From: Lientehia hominis
GTDB lineage: Bacteria > Bacillota > Clostridia > Lachnospirales > Lachnospiraceae
Assembly (NCBI RefSeq): GCF_021044755.1
Contig: NZ_JAJNOR010000006.1
Coordinates: 186,001-250,000 of the forward strand
Reading direction: 5' to 3'
Length of the DNA stretch: 64,000 nt
Below are positions 54,891 through 63,353 of the stretch, in pieces. A model generated the notes under the pieces. It saw only the letters and a list, made by a program, of their open reading frames with translations, did no database searches and was not told where the DNA came from. The translations under genes and the position numbers were made by a program. The number at the start of each line of letters is the position of its first letter. Positions within the stretch are counted from its first letter, which is position 1.

Positions 54891-54916
54891 TAAATCCAAC
54901 ATGTCTGTTGGATTTA
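54891..54916. promoter_or_regulatory. Large palindrome between hcp operon and its regulator
   Basis: Eleven-base perfect arms, TAAATCCAACA and TGTTGGATTTA, flank a four-base centre TGTC. The arm-4-arm geometry fits Crp/Fnr-family operators. It sits 18 bases before the Crp/Fnr gene and 65 before the ferredoxin gene, so one site could serve both. Confidence 0.7.
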
Positions 54917-54934
54917 CAACGAAAGAAGGTATAT

Positions 54935-55591
54935 ATGAATTTTCATCTGCCGTCTGATTCTGATCTGTTTCAGGGGATTTCCTTGGAGGAGGCTGAATCC
55001 ATGCTCGGATGTCTCTCCCCTGTACTGAAAAAATTTGAAAAAGAAGAATACGTCTTTTACGCTGGTTCCACGATACGCACAGCCGGTCTTATCCTTGAAG
55101 GGGCGGTCCATATTATAAAAGAGGACTTATGGGGCAACAAAAGAATAATGGAAACAGCCGGTCCCGGCCAGCTGTTCGGCGAAGCATACGCCTGTATGCA
55201 GTCGGAAGCTCTGTTGATCAGCGTAGTCACTGCCAAAAAGTCTAAGATTTTGTTCTTGGATATCAACCGAATCCTAACCACCTGCCCCACCGCCTGTGCC
55301 TTCCACACTCGGCTGATCCGGAATCTCCTCTCCGTCATGGCAGAAAAAAATCTGTTTCTGACCAGAAAGCTGGATCACATCACCCAGAAATCCACCCGGG
55401 AAAAAGTCCTGGCTTATTTGTCATTCCAGGCTTCCTCACACCATACCCGTACTTTCACCATCCCTTTCAACCGTCAGCAGCTGGCGGACTATCTCTCCGT
55501 GGAACGAAGCGCTCTGTCCGCAGAGCTTTCTAAAATGCAGGCCGACGGACTGATCCAATATCATAAAAATGAATTCACGGTACTGTCGTGA
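54935..55591 (+). CDS. Crp/Fnr-family regulator (HcpR-like by context)
   Basis: A 218-residue regulator with an N-terminal cyclic-nucleotide-binding fold (EEYVFYAGSTIRTAGLILEGAVHII, GQLFGEAYACM) and a C-terminal winged helix (NRQQLADYLSVERSALSAELSKM). No Fnr-type N-terminal Cys cluster is seen. Its divergence from ferredoxin-hcp matches clostridial HcpR regulators, which sense nitrosative stress; the assignment rests on context. The ATG follows GAAAGAAGG; extending upstream would cross the palindrome and the promoters. Confidence 0.85.
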   Translation: MNFHLPSDSDLFQGISLEEAESMLGCLSPVLKKFEKEEYVFYAGSTIRTAGLILEGAVHIIKEDLWGNKRIMETAGPGQLFGEAYACMQSEALLISVVTAKKSKILFLDINRILTTCPTACAFHTRLIRNLLSVMAEKNLFLTRKLDHITQKSTREKVLAYLSFQASSHHTRTFTIPFNRQQLADYLSVERSALSAELSKMQADGLIQYHKNEFTVLS

Positions 55592-55601
55592 GGTCTCCCC
55601 G

Positions 55602-56225
55602 CTATTCCCCTTTTCCATCTGCAAACCTCTCGATCTCTTCATTATTCAGCCGTTCAAAACCTTTCTCCATCTCTCCTAAAAGCTCTGCGTACTGCTTCAG
55701 CATAGCCTGTATTTCCTGCTTGCCTCTCCTCTCCTGTTTGTAACAGACCCGATGCTCCATACTCGCCCAAAAGTCCATACTGATCGTCCTGATCTGAACC
55801 TCTACCGGATAATACTCTGTGCGTTCCATATAATACACGGGAATTCCCAATATAATATGGTAGCTGCGGTAGCCGTTGGATTTCGGAGTCTTAATATAAT
55901 TCCGCTCCTGGATCACGATCAGATCCCTCTGTCCCTTCAGATTATCCACCAGCTGCTCCACGTCTCTCACAAAATAGCAAATAACCCGAATACCAGCTAT
56001 ATCCCGCAGATTTTCTTTGGCAGCAGTGAAACTGCCGTTCATCCCTTTTCTTTCCAGCTTATTTTCTATGCTCTGCTTCTTTTTTATCCTGAACTGTATA
56101 TTATGAATCGGCTTGGGGACATCCGTGCTGTATATGGAATGATTCAGCACGTCAAGTCTGGCCATTAATAAATTCAGCGCATCCTGGTAAGGAACGATGA
56201 GTTCGTAATACTGCTCGTTTGTCAT
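55602..56225 (-). CDS. Small alarmone synthetase (GTP pyrophosphokinase family)
   Basis: A 207-residue protein with a lone RelA/SpoT synthetase domain: MNGSFTAAKENLRDIAGIRVICYF at the start of the catalytic core, SNGYRSYHIIL, and PVEVQIRTISMDFWASMEHR, with helices at the C-terminus. It has no HD hydrolase or TGS domains, as in RelP/RelQ. It should make (p)ppGpp or related alarmones from GDP/GTP and ATP. Convergent with the Crp/Fnr gene, only ten bases between the stops. Confidence 0.88.
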   Translation of the reverse strand: MTNEQYYELIVPYQDALNLLMARLDVLNHSIYSTDVPKPIHNIQFRIKKKQSIENKLERKGMNGSFTAAKENLRDIAGIRVICYFVRDVEQLVDNLKGQRDLIVIQERNYIKTPKSNGYRSYHIILGIPVYYMERTEYYPVEVQIRTISMDFWASMEHRVCYKQERRGKQEIQAMLKQYAELLGEMEKGFERLNNEEIERFADGKGE

Positions 56226-56356
56226 CTGACGCTCTCCCTTCCGCGTTCTGTATCTTTTTAAGAATACTACAAAATTATAAAGGGACCGTGAACTTTCTCC
56301 AAAAGATTTCTTAATTTCTATTTTTATCCGTCGCCAGGGCAGCCCTCTACAGACAG

Positions 56357-56385
56357 AAAAGCGGCCCCGGTACAGGGCCGCTTTT
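56357..56385 (-). terminator. Terminator of the surface-protein operon
   Basis: An 11-base stem (AAAAGCGGCCC/GGGCCGCTTTT) with a seven-base loop, ending in TTTT on the minus strand, 31 bases after the stop of the 1845-residue protein gene. Confidence 0.85.
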
Positions 56386-56416
56386 ACATATGCATTAATA
56401 TTGTTTCTGGAACCAG

Positions 56417-59400
56417 TCAGGACTGTTTCCCGTGAACAATAATATTATACGGTATCGTCTGATTTCCCAGAACAAAATTAATACGGTATGTTCCTGCTTC
56501 CACATTCATCGGCACTGTAATCAAAATGCTCTGTGTTCCGAATATCCCTGACGTCTCCCCAGCGCCGGTAATAACCCAGCCGGCGGCTTCCCCGGCCTCC
56601 TCGTAAGTTCCGCCGTTCTTTTTCTGTATGCCTACGGTCAGCGCGGCGTTATCTGTGCCCGAAACCATATATTCTGCAGAAAAACTTAGTGTCTTACCCG
56701 CTTCTGTCATGCGGCTTCCTTCCGACAGCGATATTCCAAGGCTATATGACGCATTGCCGGAAACCGTATATACTGTCTGGGATATGACATCCGTAACTCT
56801 TATTCCTCCTGCCTGGATCCCCACAGGAAAAACCCGGGCCTCCAGTTTATGTTCTCCCGGCTCCAGTCCCGCAGTACCGGCAGTGTTCATCACAATCGTA
56901 TGAGAAGCTGTATTTTGTAATATCAGATATACTTTGCCATCCACCGGATAATAGTTCTCGCCGCCGTATTCAAATACCGTCCCTTCCGGAAATCCCTTTC
57001 CATCACCGTCAGACAGCACCACTGCCATCCTTTCAGAAAATCTGGTATCATTCCCCGCAGACACATCCAGATTAAATATATGCCCGCCGCGGGACAGTCC
57101 GTTTCCTCCTGTAAGAGCCGCCGATGCTTTTGAACCTCCCATGGTAAAATCTGCCCCTATGGAGTCTGCTCCCTTTTCACTTTTCAGACGCAGACTGTAA
57201 TCGCCGGCTGGCATCATGGCAGAGTCCGAAAAATCGACAATAATCCGAATCTCGCCGCTGCTGACATTATTAAATGGCGTCTCTTTCCACATTTCTCTGA
57301 ATTCGGATAAACGAATCCTATTCTTCTCTTCCTTTCCAGTGAGCTGATAGCTGTAAAAGCTGTTTCCCCTGAGCAAGGTCAGCTTAGTTCCAACAGGAAG
57401 CTCACTTGCACCGCCATTTCCTGTTTCCAGCTCCAGCCATAAATCGGAGGACTGCTCCGTGGCCTCAGTCAACAAGGTATACTTAGCAGTAACAGAACCT
57501 CCGTCATCAACTGATGAGCCGGCGGCTGATGATCCATTATACCCTTTCCCCTGCATAAGCTCTACCGCCGATACGATAGAATCCATCCAGCGGATGCAGA
57601 GTGTAATGGTAAAATCTGTATTATTGCTTCCATCATGTAATGTAAGGGCTATTCTCTCTTCTTCTTTCGCTTCAGCAAACCCTTTCGCGTTATACATGGT
57701 AAAAATAATTCCCGCCTCAAAGCGGCTGTCTGTCGATCCTATGGCAATGCTGCCTCCAGTGAAATCCTTTAAATCATATGCAGATTCCATCAGTCCGCTG
57801 CTCCAGCCCTTTCCCTGTTCCGGCAGCATCGTTACCGCAAACTGCTCTCCGGCGAGAGTATCACTGTATCTTGAAAGGGAACTGTCGGCGGCTGTCTCAA
57901 CGCCTGTCAGGCTCAGCTCACGTCCGGCACCAGCAGGTATGATCAGTTTGGCGATGTAATTTCCGTTCTGCGTGGCATAAAGATCCAATGTCTGGTCAAA
58001 AAGTCTGCTTGCTCTCGTAATAATTTCCACCTCTATTGTGGTGGTCTCCTGCTCTATGCCATCTTGAACACGCACCATTTCCACCTTCACAGGGCCTAAG
58101 TCCTGGCTGGATGTTATCCCGTTATTCTTATACGTGAGGTAAAAGTTGATTTTAGGGGCCGTGTTTCCAGTATAGGTCACTTTCTGCCCGATAATACTGT
58201 TCACTCCTCCCGTCTGTGCCGACTGTGCGGAGATTACTTTGCCTCCAGCCTTCTTTCCATCTTCCTGAAAGCCGCTTCCAAACTCCATATACATTCCAAA
58301 TGTAGACAAAGGGCGTCTGTCAATGGCCGTCTTTTGTTCCGCCTCGTCAATTTCTGTACCCTCAGACTGGTTTGCTTCTGACAGTGCCCATGACCCGGAT
58401 AAACCGGATTTCGCCGCATCCACCAGGGTAATCCCACCCGGAAGAGTAACGCTCTTGATCGTATACTCGTCTCCGGCTTCCGCTTCTGGCAGTTCAATTT
58501 CCCCTCCGACTACAGAATAGCCATCTATACCATAACCCTCGTCTCCAGAATCCAGCTCTTTTGCAGTTAGCACCGCTTCTCTTGCCGCGCCTGCCTGCTC
58601 CCCCGCAATTCTCCAATACCGATACTCTGTCCCGACTTCTATATAATCCATTGCCGCAGTATCATGAGGTGCCACGAATCCTCCGTCGCTGTCCAGAATA
58701 CGGGCATAGGCATAGGCTACTGCCGTGTTGTCTGCCGCCATATAAGTATATCCCTGGACACCCCCAAAGATTTCTGAACCGTCCCCGCCGGTATAAGCAA
58801 TCCGGAATACCGTTCCAGAGGAAAAGAGAATGGTATTTTCCATTTCCGCATCAAGACCAGAGGCCGTCAGACTGTTCAGACCAACTTCGTTTCCGCTGTT
58901 ATCCACACTTTTATAATTTGCAATCTCCAGTACAGAGGAATTGAGCACCAGCGTGCTGCCTCCCTGAAGGATCAGTCCATTACCCAGAGGCTCCAGCGCC
59001 GCTGAATCACCATGGTCGCCAATCCGGTTAAGAGAATATTTAGCCGTCTGATCCGCATTGGCCACATCCGACTGTCCCGTAAGCTTCACATGAGAATCTT
59101 TAAGAATTACCCTGTCCGCCCGCTGAATCGCCGCCAGTACACGGGTTGCACCATTAGTAGTCCCATCTTCTGCAGCCGTCCGTTTTCCATAACCGTCCAA
59201 TGTGACGATACGGCTGCTTCCAGCATCACAGGTGGCTCCGCTGCCAAATACTCCTCCCGCAATATCCATCTCCGGTCCGCCGCCTCCTCCCGTATCATAT
59301 CCCTCCCCTGCAATATACACATGTGAGGTTCCCGAAACGGTTATGGTATTATAATCCGCATTTCCATAATCGCCGCCGGCATATGCGGAGCCATTTATGG

Positions 59401-61954
59401 ATAATACGGATGCAGGCAGGAGCGGCTGTTCCTCTCGGTGACTGCCGTAATATTTACACTCGTCTAGTGCCTCTACGCCGATATGCAGATGAGTGGAACC
59501 GTTCACCTTTCCCTGATAACCTCCTCCAAACACGTTCCCTTTCACAGTGCCTCCGGTAAGGTTGACAAATATCAAGTCCGCCACAGCGCCTTCCGGCCCG
59601 TTATCGCTCTGTTCACTTCCCCCATAAAGGCTGCCTTCAACTGCCCCGCCCGACATATTTATAGTGGACTGTCCCATGACCAACGTTTTTCCTTCTATTC
59701 CCAAAGCTCCGCCATACACATTATGGTTCACCGTTCCCCCAGAGATGTTTACTTCCGTTTTTCCGGCCACGCTCCCTCTTTCCCCGCCTCCATATACATT
59801 TCCATATATGCTGCCTCCTGAAAGGGTCACGGATGTATCCGAATTCACAGTCGCAAACTGCCCTCCGCCAAATACATTTCCCTGAACGGTCCCTCCGCCC
59901 ACAGAAATCGTAACGTTAGAGCCTGCTCTAACTCCTGCACAGTTCTCATACCCGGTTTTATCTATTCCAGCGCCTCCGCCATAAATATTCCCTGTCACAA
60001 TCCCTCCGGAAACCTCTATAACTACGTTTCCTTCAAGATATGCATTTCCCTTTGCCCCTTCATCCGTATAAGGGTTATCAGATGCATCTTTATATCCCTG
60101 CCCGCTTGCATAAATATTTCCTATTTCCGTAGATGTTCCGCTGACGCGAATCTGCGCATTGCCTGTCAGACTTCCCATTTTTGCCTGAACATCCGTTCCA
60201 ATGCCGCTCGCATTTGAATTCAATGCACCGTCGCCTCCTCGGCCAGCTGCATAAATATTCTTTACTTTTCCGCCTGTTATGGATATATCCACATCCAGGG
60301 AACCCTCTGCCCCATTTGGAGTGATATAGGCCGCAGAGCCTGCGCCGTACAGGTTTGTCACAGCCCCCCCGCTGACATTTACAATAAGGTTTCCGCAGTA
60401 CTCAGGAACACTGGCACTCCTCCCGGAGCCTGCACTATAACAGTTTTCCACAGTTCCTCCGCTGATATTGATTTCCGTTCTTCCCTGGAAGGACGCCTTA
60501 TTGGAATTATATCCCTGGTTCCCACCAACAATCTGCTGCACTACGCCCCCCTCTATATTAAACTGTACATTCCCATTGAGCACAGAACCGTCGGCAATGC
60601 CTCCGAGAATCATACTCACCTTTGCACTGCCTCCTACAACAATCTGAGCTTGATTGATACCGTCCGCGTCGATACTTCCTCCTGCACTCCTGACATAGGA
60701 GGCAATCCTCGAAAAAGAACCACTGTAAACGCTGATCTTCCCAACCCGTCTAACACCATCCACTTCAGTAATCTCTGTTCTGCCGGCGCCATACAAATAA
60801 AGGCCGTTTGCCGAAACATTATAGCCTATCGTCAGGTCATACCCATTTGCGTAAACATGTGAGATATATTTAAGTGTAATATCGTCAAGCTTTAGAGTAT
60901 TCCTCAGATTAATCATCACCTGCTCGGCATTGGTTGACGAACCGACAAGGCCGTCAGATGCCGCATTGCCTTTTATTGTAACCGGATTCTGAGGCAGTCC
61001 GCTCTGCTCTTCCTCACTTGTCATCTGGTATTGGCCGCAGATAACAATAATATTGTTGTCGGCTGTCCCGCCATCCTCTTTTGCTTTCAGCAGCTTATCT
61101 GCGGCTTTCAGAGTCTTAACTGCATTTTCAGGCGCTGTTCCGCCGTTTTTGTCATCCCCGGAAGTTTTGTCCACATAAACCATATTAATTCCGTCTCCTT
61201 CAGACGCTCTTAATAAATACGGCTCCGGAAATACTTCCCCGTCTTCTGGCATTCCTGTCTCCAATAAATCGCTTTCGTTCTCTTTCTCAAAATCCTCTGC
61301 TGCTTTATAGCCCGCATGGGTTACAGCTGTTAAAAATGACTCATTTTCCACAGTACAAAAATAAGTGCCGGTCTGCCCTTCATGGAAAAGAGTCTCCGGG
61401 CTGTCAGCCTGCTGTATATTGATACATTCGTTCCGTACTGTATCGAACCCAGGCGCAGATTCCAGATCTGCACCAGAAAACGCGTATTCGCCATAGCCGC
61501 CGATACTCCCCGGCAGATTTAGTTCTCCTCTCAGATTTCCAAGCCCATAGAATAAGAAGGCACCGATATATGTAATTCCGTCTTCAATGACCAGGCTTCT
61601 GGCACTTTCCGCCCAAGACAAAAATGGAGCCGTCTCTTCAGTAAAGTCTCTTGTCCTGCCCTTTCCCGATAATGTCAGGATACCCCCTGAAAGCGTTGCC
61701 GAAACGGTTTCACCCACCTGGATTTCCGTTTGAGCCGATTCAACACTTTCTTTCTCCTGAGTCTTAGTTGAAGTTCCCGTTTCCTTCTCTTCTGTGTGAA
61801 TTATTCCGGCATCATCCTCAGAAGCTAAAATAAACAGGGAACCCAGGTTCGGCCCGCACACTATCAGACAGATCCCAAGCAGTAAAGCTAAGACCCGCCT
61901 TGCTTTGAATCCCCTTTTCCGATTCCTGCTCCTTTTCCGACCCTCTATATCCAT
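56417..61954 (-). CDS. Giant secreted glycine-rich beta-helix repeat protein
   Basis: An 1845-residue extracellular protein. A basic N-terminus and hydrophobic segment (21-45) form a signal sequence or anchor. Residues 80-165 look like a leucine-rich/BspA-type fragment (SGGILTLSGKGRTRDF, then LVIEDGITYIGAFLFYGLGNL). Residues 255-430 start a parallel beta-helix (YVDKTSGDDKNGGT). About 440-920 are repeats on the theme INISGGTVxxNVYGGGxxGxV. The rest (1150-1845) is beta-rich, likely immunoglobulin-like domains. No LPXTG sorting signal is seen. It is last in an operon with SipW-type proteins, so a surface or matrix fibre is likely. Confidence 0.85.
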   Translation of the reverse strand: MDIEGRKRSRNRKRGFKARRVLALLLGICLIVCGPNLGSLFILASEDDAGIIHTEEKETGTSTKTQEKESVESAQTEIQVGETVSATLSGGILTLSGKGRTRDFTEETAPFLSWAESARSLVIEDGITYIGAFLFYGLGNLRGELNLPGSIGGYGEYAFSGADLESAPGFDTVRNECINIQQADSPETLFHEGQTGTYFCTVENESFLTAVTHAGYKAAEDFEKENESDLLETGMPEDGEVFPEPYLLRASEGDGINMVYVDKTSGDDKNGGTAPENAVKTLKAADKLLKAKEDGGTADNNIIVICGQYQMTSEEEQSGLPQNPVTIKGNAASDGLVGSSTNAEQVMINLRNTLKLDDITLKYISHVYANGYDLTIGYNVSANGLYLYGAGRTEITEVDGVRRVGKISVYSGSFSRIASYVRSAGGSIDADGINQAQIVVGGSAKVSMILGGIADGSVLNGNVQFNIEGGVVQQIVGGNQGYNSNKASFQGRTEINISGGTVENCYSAGSGRSASVPEYCGNLIVNVSGGAVTNLYGAGSAAYITPNGAEGSLDVDISITGGKVKNIYAAGRGGDGALNSNASGIGTDVQAKMGSLTGNAQIRVSGTSTEIGNIYASGQGYKDASDNPYTDEGAKGNAYLEGNVVIEVSGGIVTGNIYGGGAGIDKTGYENCAGVRAGSNVTISVGGGTVQGNVFGGGQFATVNSDTSVTLSGGSIYGNVYGGGERGSVAGKTEVNISGGTVNHNVYGGALGIEGKTLVMGQSTINMSGGAVEGSLYGGSEQSDNGPEGAVADLIFVNLTGGTVKGNVFGGGYQGKVNGSTHLHIGVEALDECKYYGSHREEQPLLPASVLSINGSAYAGGDYGNADYNTITVSGTSHVYIAGEGYDTGGGGGPEMDIAGGVFGSGATCDAGSSRIVTLDGYGKRTAAEDGTTNGATRVLAAIQRADRVILKDSHVKLTGQSDVANADQTAKYSLNRIGDHGDSAALEPLGNGLILQGGSTLVLNSSVLEIANYKSVDNSGNEVGLNSLTASGLDAEMENTILFSSGTVFRIAYTGGDGSEIFGGVQGYTYMAADNTAVAYAYARILDSDGGFVAPHDTAAMDYIEVGTEYRYWRIAGEQAGAAREAVLTAKELDSGDEGYGIDGYSVVGGEIELPEAEAGDEYTIKSVTLPGGITLVDAAKSGLSGSWALSEANQSEGTEIDEAEQKTAIDRRPLSTFGMYMEFGSGFQEDGKKAGGKVISAQSAQTGGVNSIIGQKVTYTGNTAPKINFYLTYKNNGITSSQDLGPVKVEMVRVQDGIEQETTTIEVEIITRASRLFDQTLDLYATQNGNYIAKLIIPAGAGRELSLTGVETAADSSLSRYSDTLAGEQFAVTMLPEQGKGWSSGLMESAYDLKDFTGGSIAIGSTDSRFEAGIIFTMYNAKGFAEAKEEERIALTLHDGSNNTDFTITLCIRWMDSIVSAVELMQGKGYNGSSAAGSSVDDGGSVTAKYTLLTEATEQSSDLWLELETGNGGASELPVGTKLTLLRGNSFYSYQLTGKEEKNRIRLSEFREMWKETPFNNVSSGEIRIIVDFSDSAMMPAGDYSLRLKSEKGADSIGADFTMGGSKASAALTGGNGLSRGGHIFNLDVSAGNDTRFSERMAVVLSDGDGKGFPEGTVFEYGGENYYPVDGKVYLILQNTASHTIVMNTAGTAGLEPGEHKLEARVFPVGIQAGGIRVTDVISQTVYTVSGNASYSLGISLSEGSRMTEAGKTLSFSAEYMVSGTDNAALTVGIQKKNGGTYEEAGEAAGWVITGAGETSGIFGTQSILITVPMNVEAGTYRINFVLGNQTIPYNIIVHGKQS
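59194..60634 (-). repeat. Glycine-rich beta-helix repeat region within the giant protein
   Basis: About 480 residues with repeated VNISGGxV-GNVYGGGxxG units, irregularly spaced at roughly 20-45 residues. Copies include ISGGTVENCYSAG, VSGGAVTNLYGAG, VSGGIVTGNIYGGG, VGGGTVQGNVFGGG, LSGGSIYGNVYGGG and LTGGTVKGNVFGGG. The pattern fits a parallel beta-solenoid with one strand or turn per unit. Confidence 0.75.
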
Positions 61955-61998
61955 AGCAGCTCCTCCCGTATCTGCACCTGTACACCCATCTCTGTTTA

Positions 61999-62757
61999 TT
62001 ATGGCGTTTTAATGATTGTGATCTCATCCCCGAGGGCGCCGTCGCCTCCGTCTCCCAGTGTTATGCCCATATCCGTTTTTAACAGTACGAGTGAATAAAC
62101 CCCCGAGTCTGCAAATGTATACCGATATTTGCCGCCGACGTATGTTACATGGCTGTCGGTAGCGTCTGGTACCACTCCCTCCGGCAGATTGATCCTCACG
62201 GTATTCCCGCTGACATCCTCTTTACAGGTCATAGTCAGCACCGCCGCCCTATTTCCTGCTTTATCTTCCAGAAAATAACTGCTCCCTGCACTGGGATCAA
62301 ACTGTGCGCGCAGTGTTTTTTCATAAGGAGATGTGGTCTTTACCTGGACGATGACGGCATTGCTGTCATCTGAAGGCGTTATGAAAATCTTCTCGCTGCT
62401 TCCAGTGCCTCCTCCTGCCAAGGTACCTCCCCTTCTATCTGCTGATCCTCCCGTGACCGTTACCTCATAATCAATATCTACAGGTGTTATCCGCTTAGAA
62501 TCTGCAAAATTATAAATCTCAATACTAACTTTTCCCGACTGAGAATCATATGTATACCTGGCGTCATCCGACGTCTCTCTCAGCAAATCACTGAAAAAAT
62601 AGAACTCCCCGGCTGAAATAATCCCGCTTTGACTGCTTTTCCGTACAAAGCGGGCCGCCACAAGCCCCGCACAAAGAAGCACAACCAAGGCGGATAAAAT
62701 TATCCCCCCCGGAAGCTTGCTGCCCTTTTTGAAAAATCCCTTTTGAGGTTTTCTCAT
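61999..62757 (-). CDS. Membrane-anchored surface protein of unknown function
   Basis: A 252-residue protein with a basic start, a hydrophobic helix at about 16-37 (IILSALVVLLCAGLVAARFV) and an extracellular beta-rich domain, containing a Gly-rich linker (ADRRGGTLAGGGTGSS). The segment after the helix (ISAGEFYFFSDLL) resembles the start of SipW-dependent secreted proteins. Start at ATG 62757; an earlier ATG at 62781 overlaps the upstream gene and has no ribosome site. It lies 44 bases before the giant repeat protein gene and is likely part of the same surface assembly. Confidence 0.75.
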   Translation of the reverse strand: MRKPQKGFFKKGSKLPGGIILSALVVLLCAGLVAARFVRKSSQSGIISAGEFYFFSDLLRETSDDARYTYDSQSGKVSIEIYNFADSKRITPVDIDYEVTVTGGSADRRGGTLAGGGTGSSEKIFITPSDDSNAVIVQVKTTSPYEKTLRAQFDPSAGSSYFLEDKAGNRAAVLTMTCKEDVSGNTVRINLPEGVVPDATDSHVTYVGGKYRYTFADSGVYSLVLLKTDMGITLGDGGDGALGDEITIIKTP

Positions 62758-62773
62758 ATTCCCTGCCCCTTCC

Positions 62774-63325
62774 TCATTCAACGGATGGTTCAGACTGATA
62801 TGCTTCCACCTGCAGTGTAATCATATCAATTTCATCTGCATATTCCGTACTGGTTTCGCTCTTTGGCCACTGGACTTCCAAAGTATACATATGACTGGTT
62901 TCTGTCGTATGCGGAAGGATTCCTCCCTCCGCAGTACCGCTCCCTCCCGTCATGACGATCTTTCCTTCATTAACCAGCTTACCGCTGCCAGCCGGATTGC
63001 TGCTGCCTCCAGACAAAGTAAAAGTAAGCGGCAGATTATCCGTAGTCTTAACCGAAATCGAATATCCCTGCGTCACCTGGCTGACTTGTGAGTCCTTAGC
63101 ATTGACTACTTTAAACTGATATGTTTTCGTCGCGCCAGGATTTATCCCGCTCACATCTATGGCGATCGGAATACTCCCCAGCTCTGACGCAGCGATTTCT
63201 GCCACTGCGTCTCCTTCTGCTGTCGAATAGAACCTGGAATAGGTCACCGCCGTCACCAGAAAAACGGATGCCGTCATCATCATCAGATAGGCAATTATTC
63301 TTGTCTTCGTCAGGTTTTTCTTCAT
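62774..63325 (-). CDS. TasA-like secreted protein with SipW-type signal peptide
   Basis: A 183-residue protein. The N-terminus MKKNLTKTRIIAYLMMMTASV then LVTAVTYSRFYSTAEGDA is a SipW-dependent-type signal with the cleavage region just before the mature chain. The mature part is a single beta-sandwich (PIAIDVSGINPGATKTYQFKV) of the TasA/CotN group. Such proteins form extracellular fibres or biofilm matrix in Firmicutes and need a dedicated signal peptidase, SipW, which is not in the visible sequence but may lie beyond 64000. Confidence 0.8.
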   Translation of the reverse strand: MKKNLTKTRIIAYLMMMTASVFLVTAVTYSRFYSTAEGDAVAEIAASELGSIPIAIDVSGINPGATKTYQFKVVNAKDSQVSQVTQGYSISVKTTDNLPLTFTLSGGSSNPAGSGKLVNEGKIVMTGGSGTAEGGILPHTTETSHMYTLEVQWPKSETSTEYADEIDMITLQVEAYQSEPSVE

Positions 63326-63353
63326 TCCGCGGTCCCCCTTTCCTGATTTATGC

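Noticed and set aside
54284..54934. Longer Crp/Fnr reading with about 217 extra residues
   Set aside because: It runs antisense across the ferredoxin gene and through the palindrome; the ATG at 54935 has a ribosome site and gives normal length.
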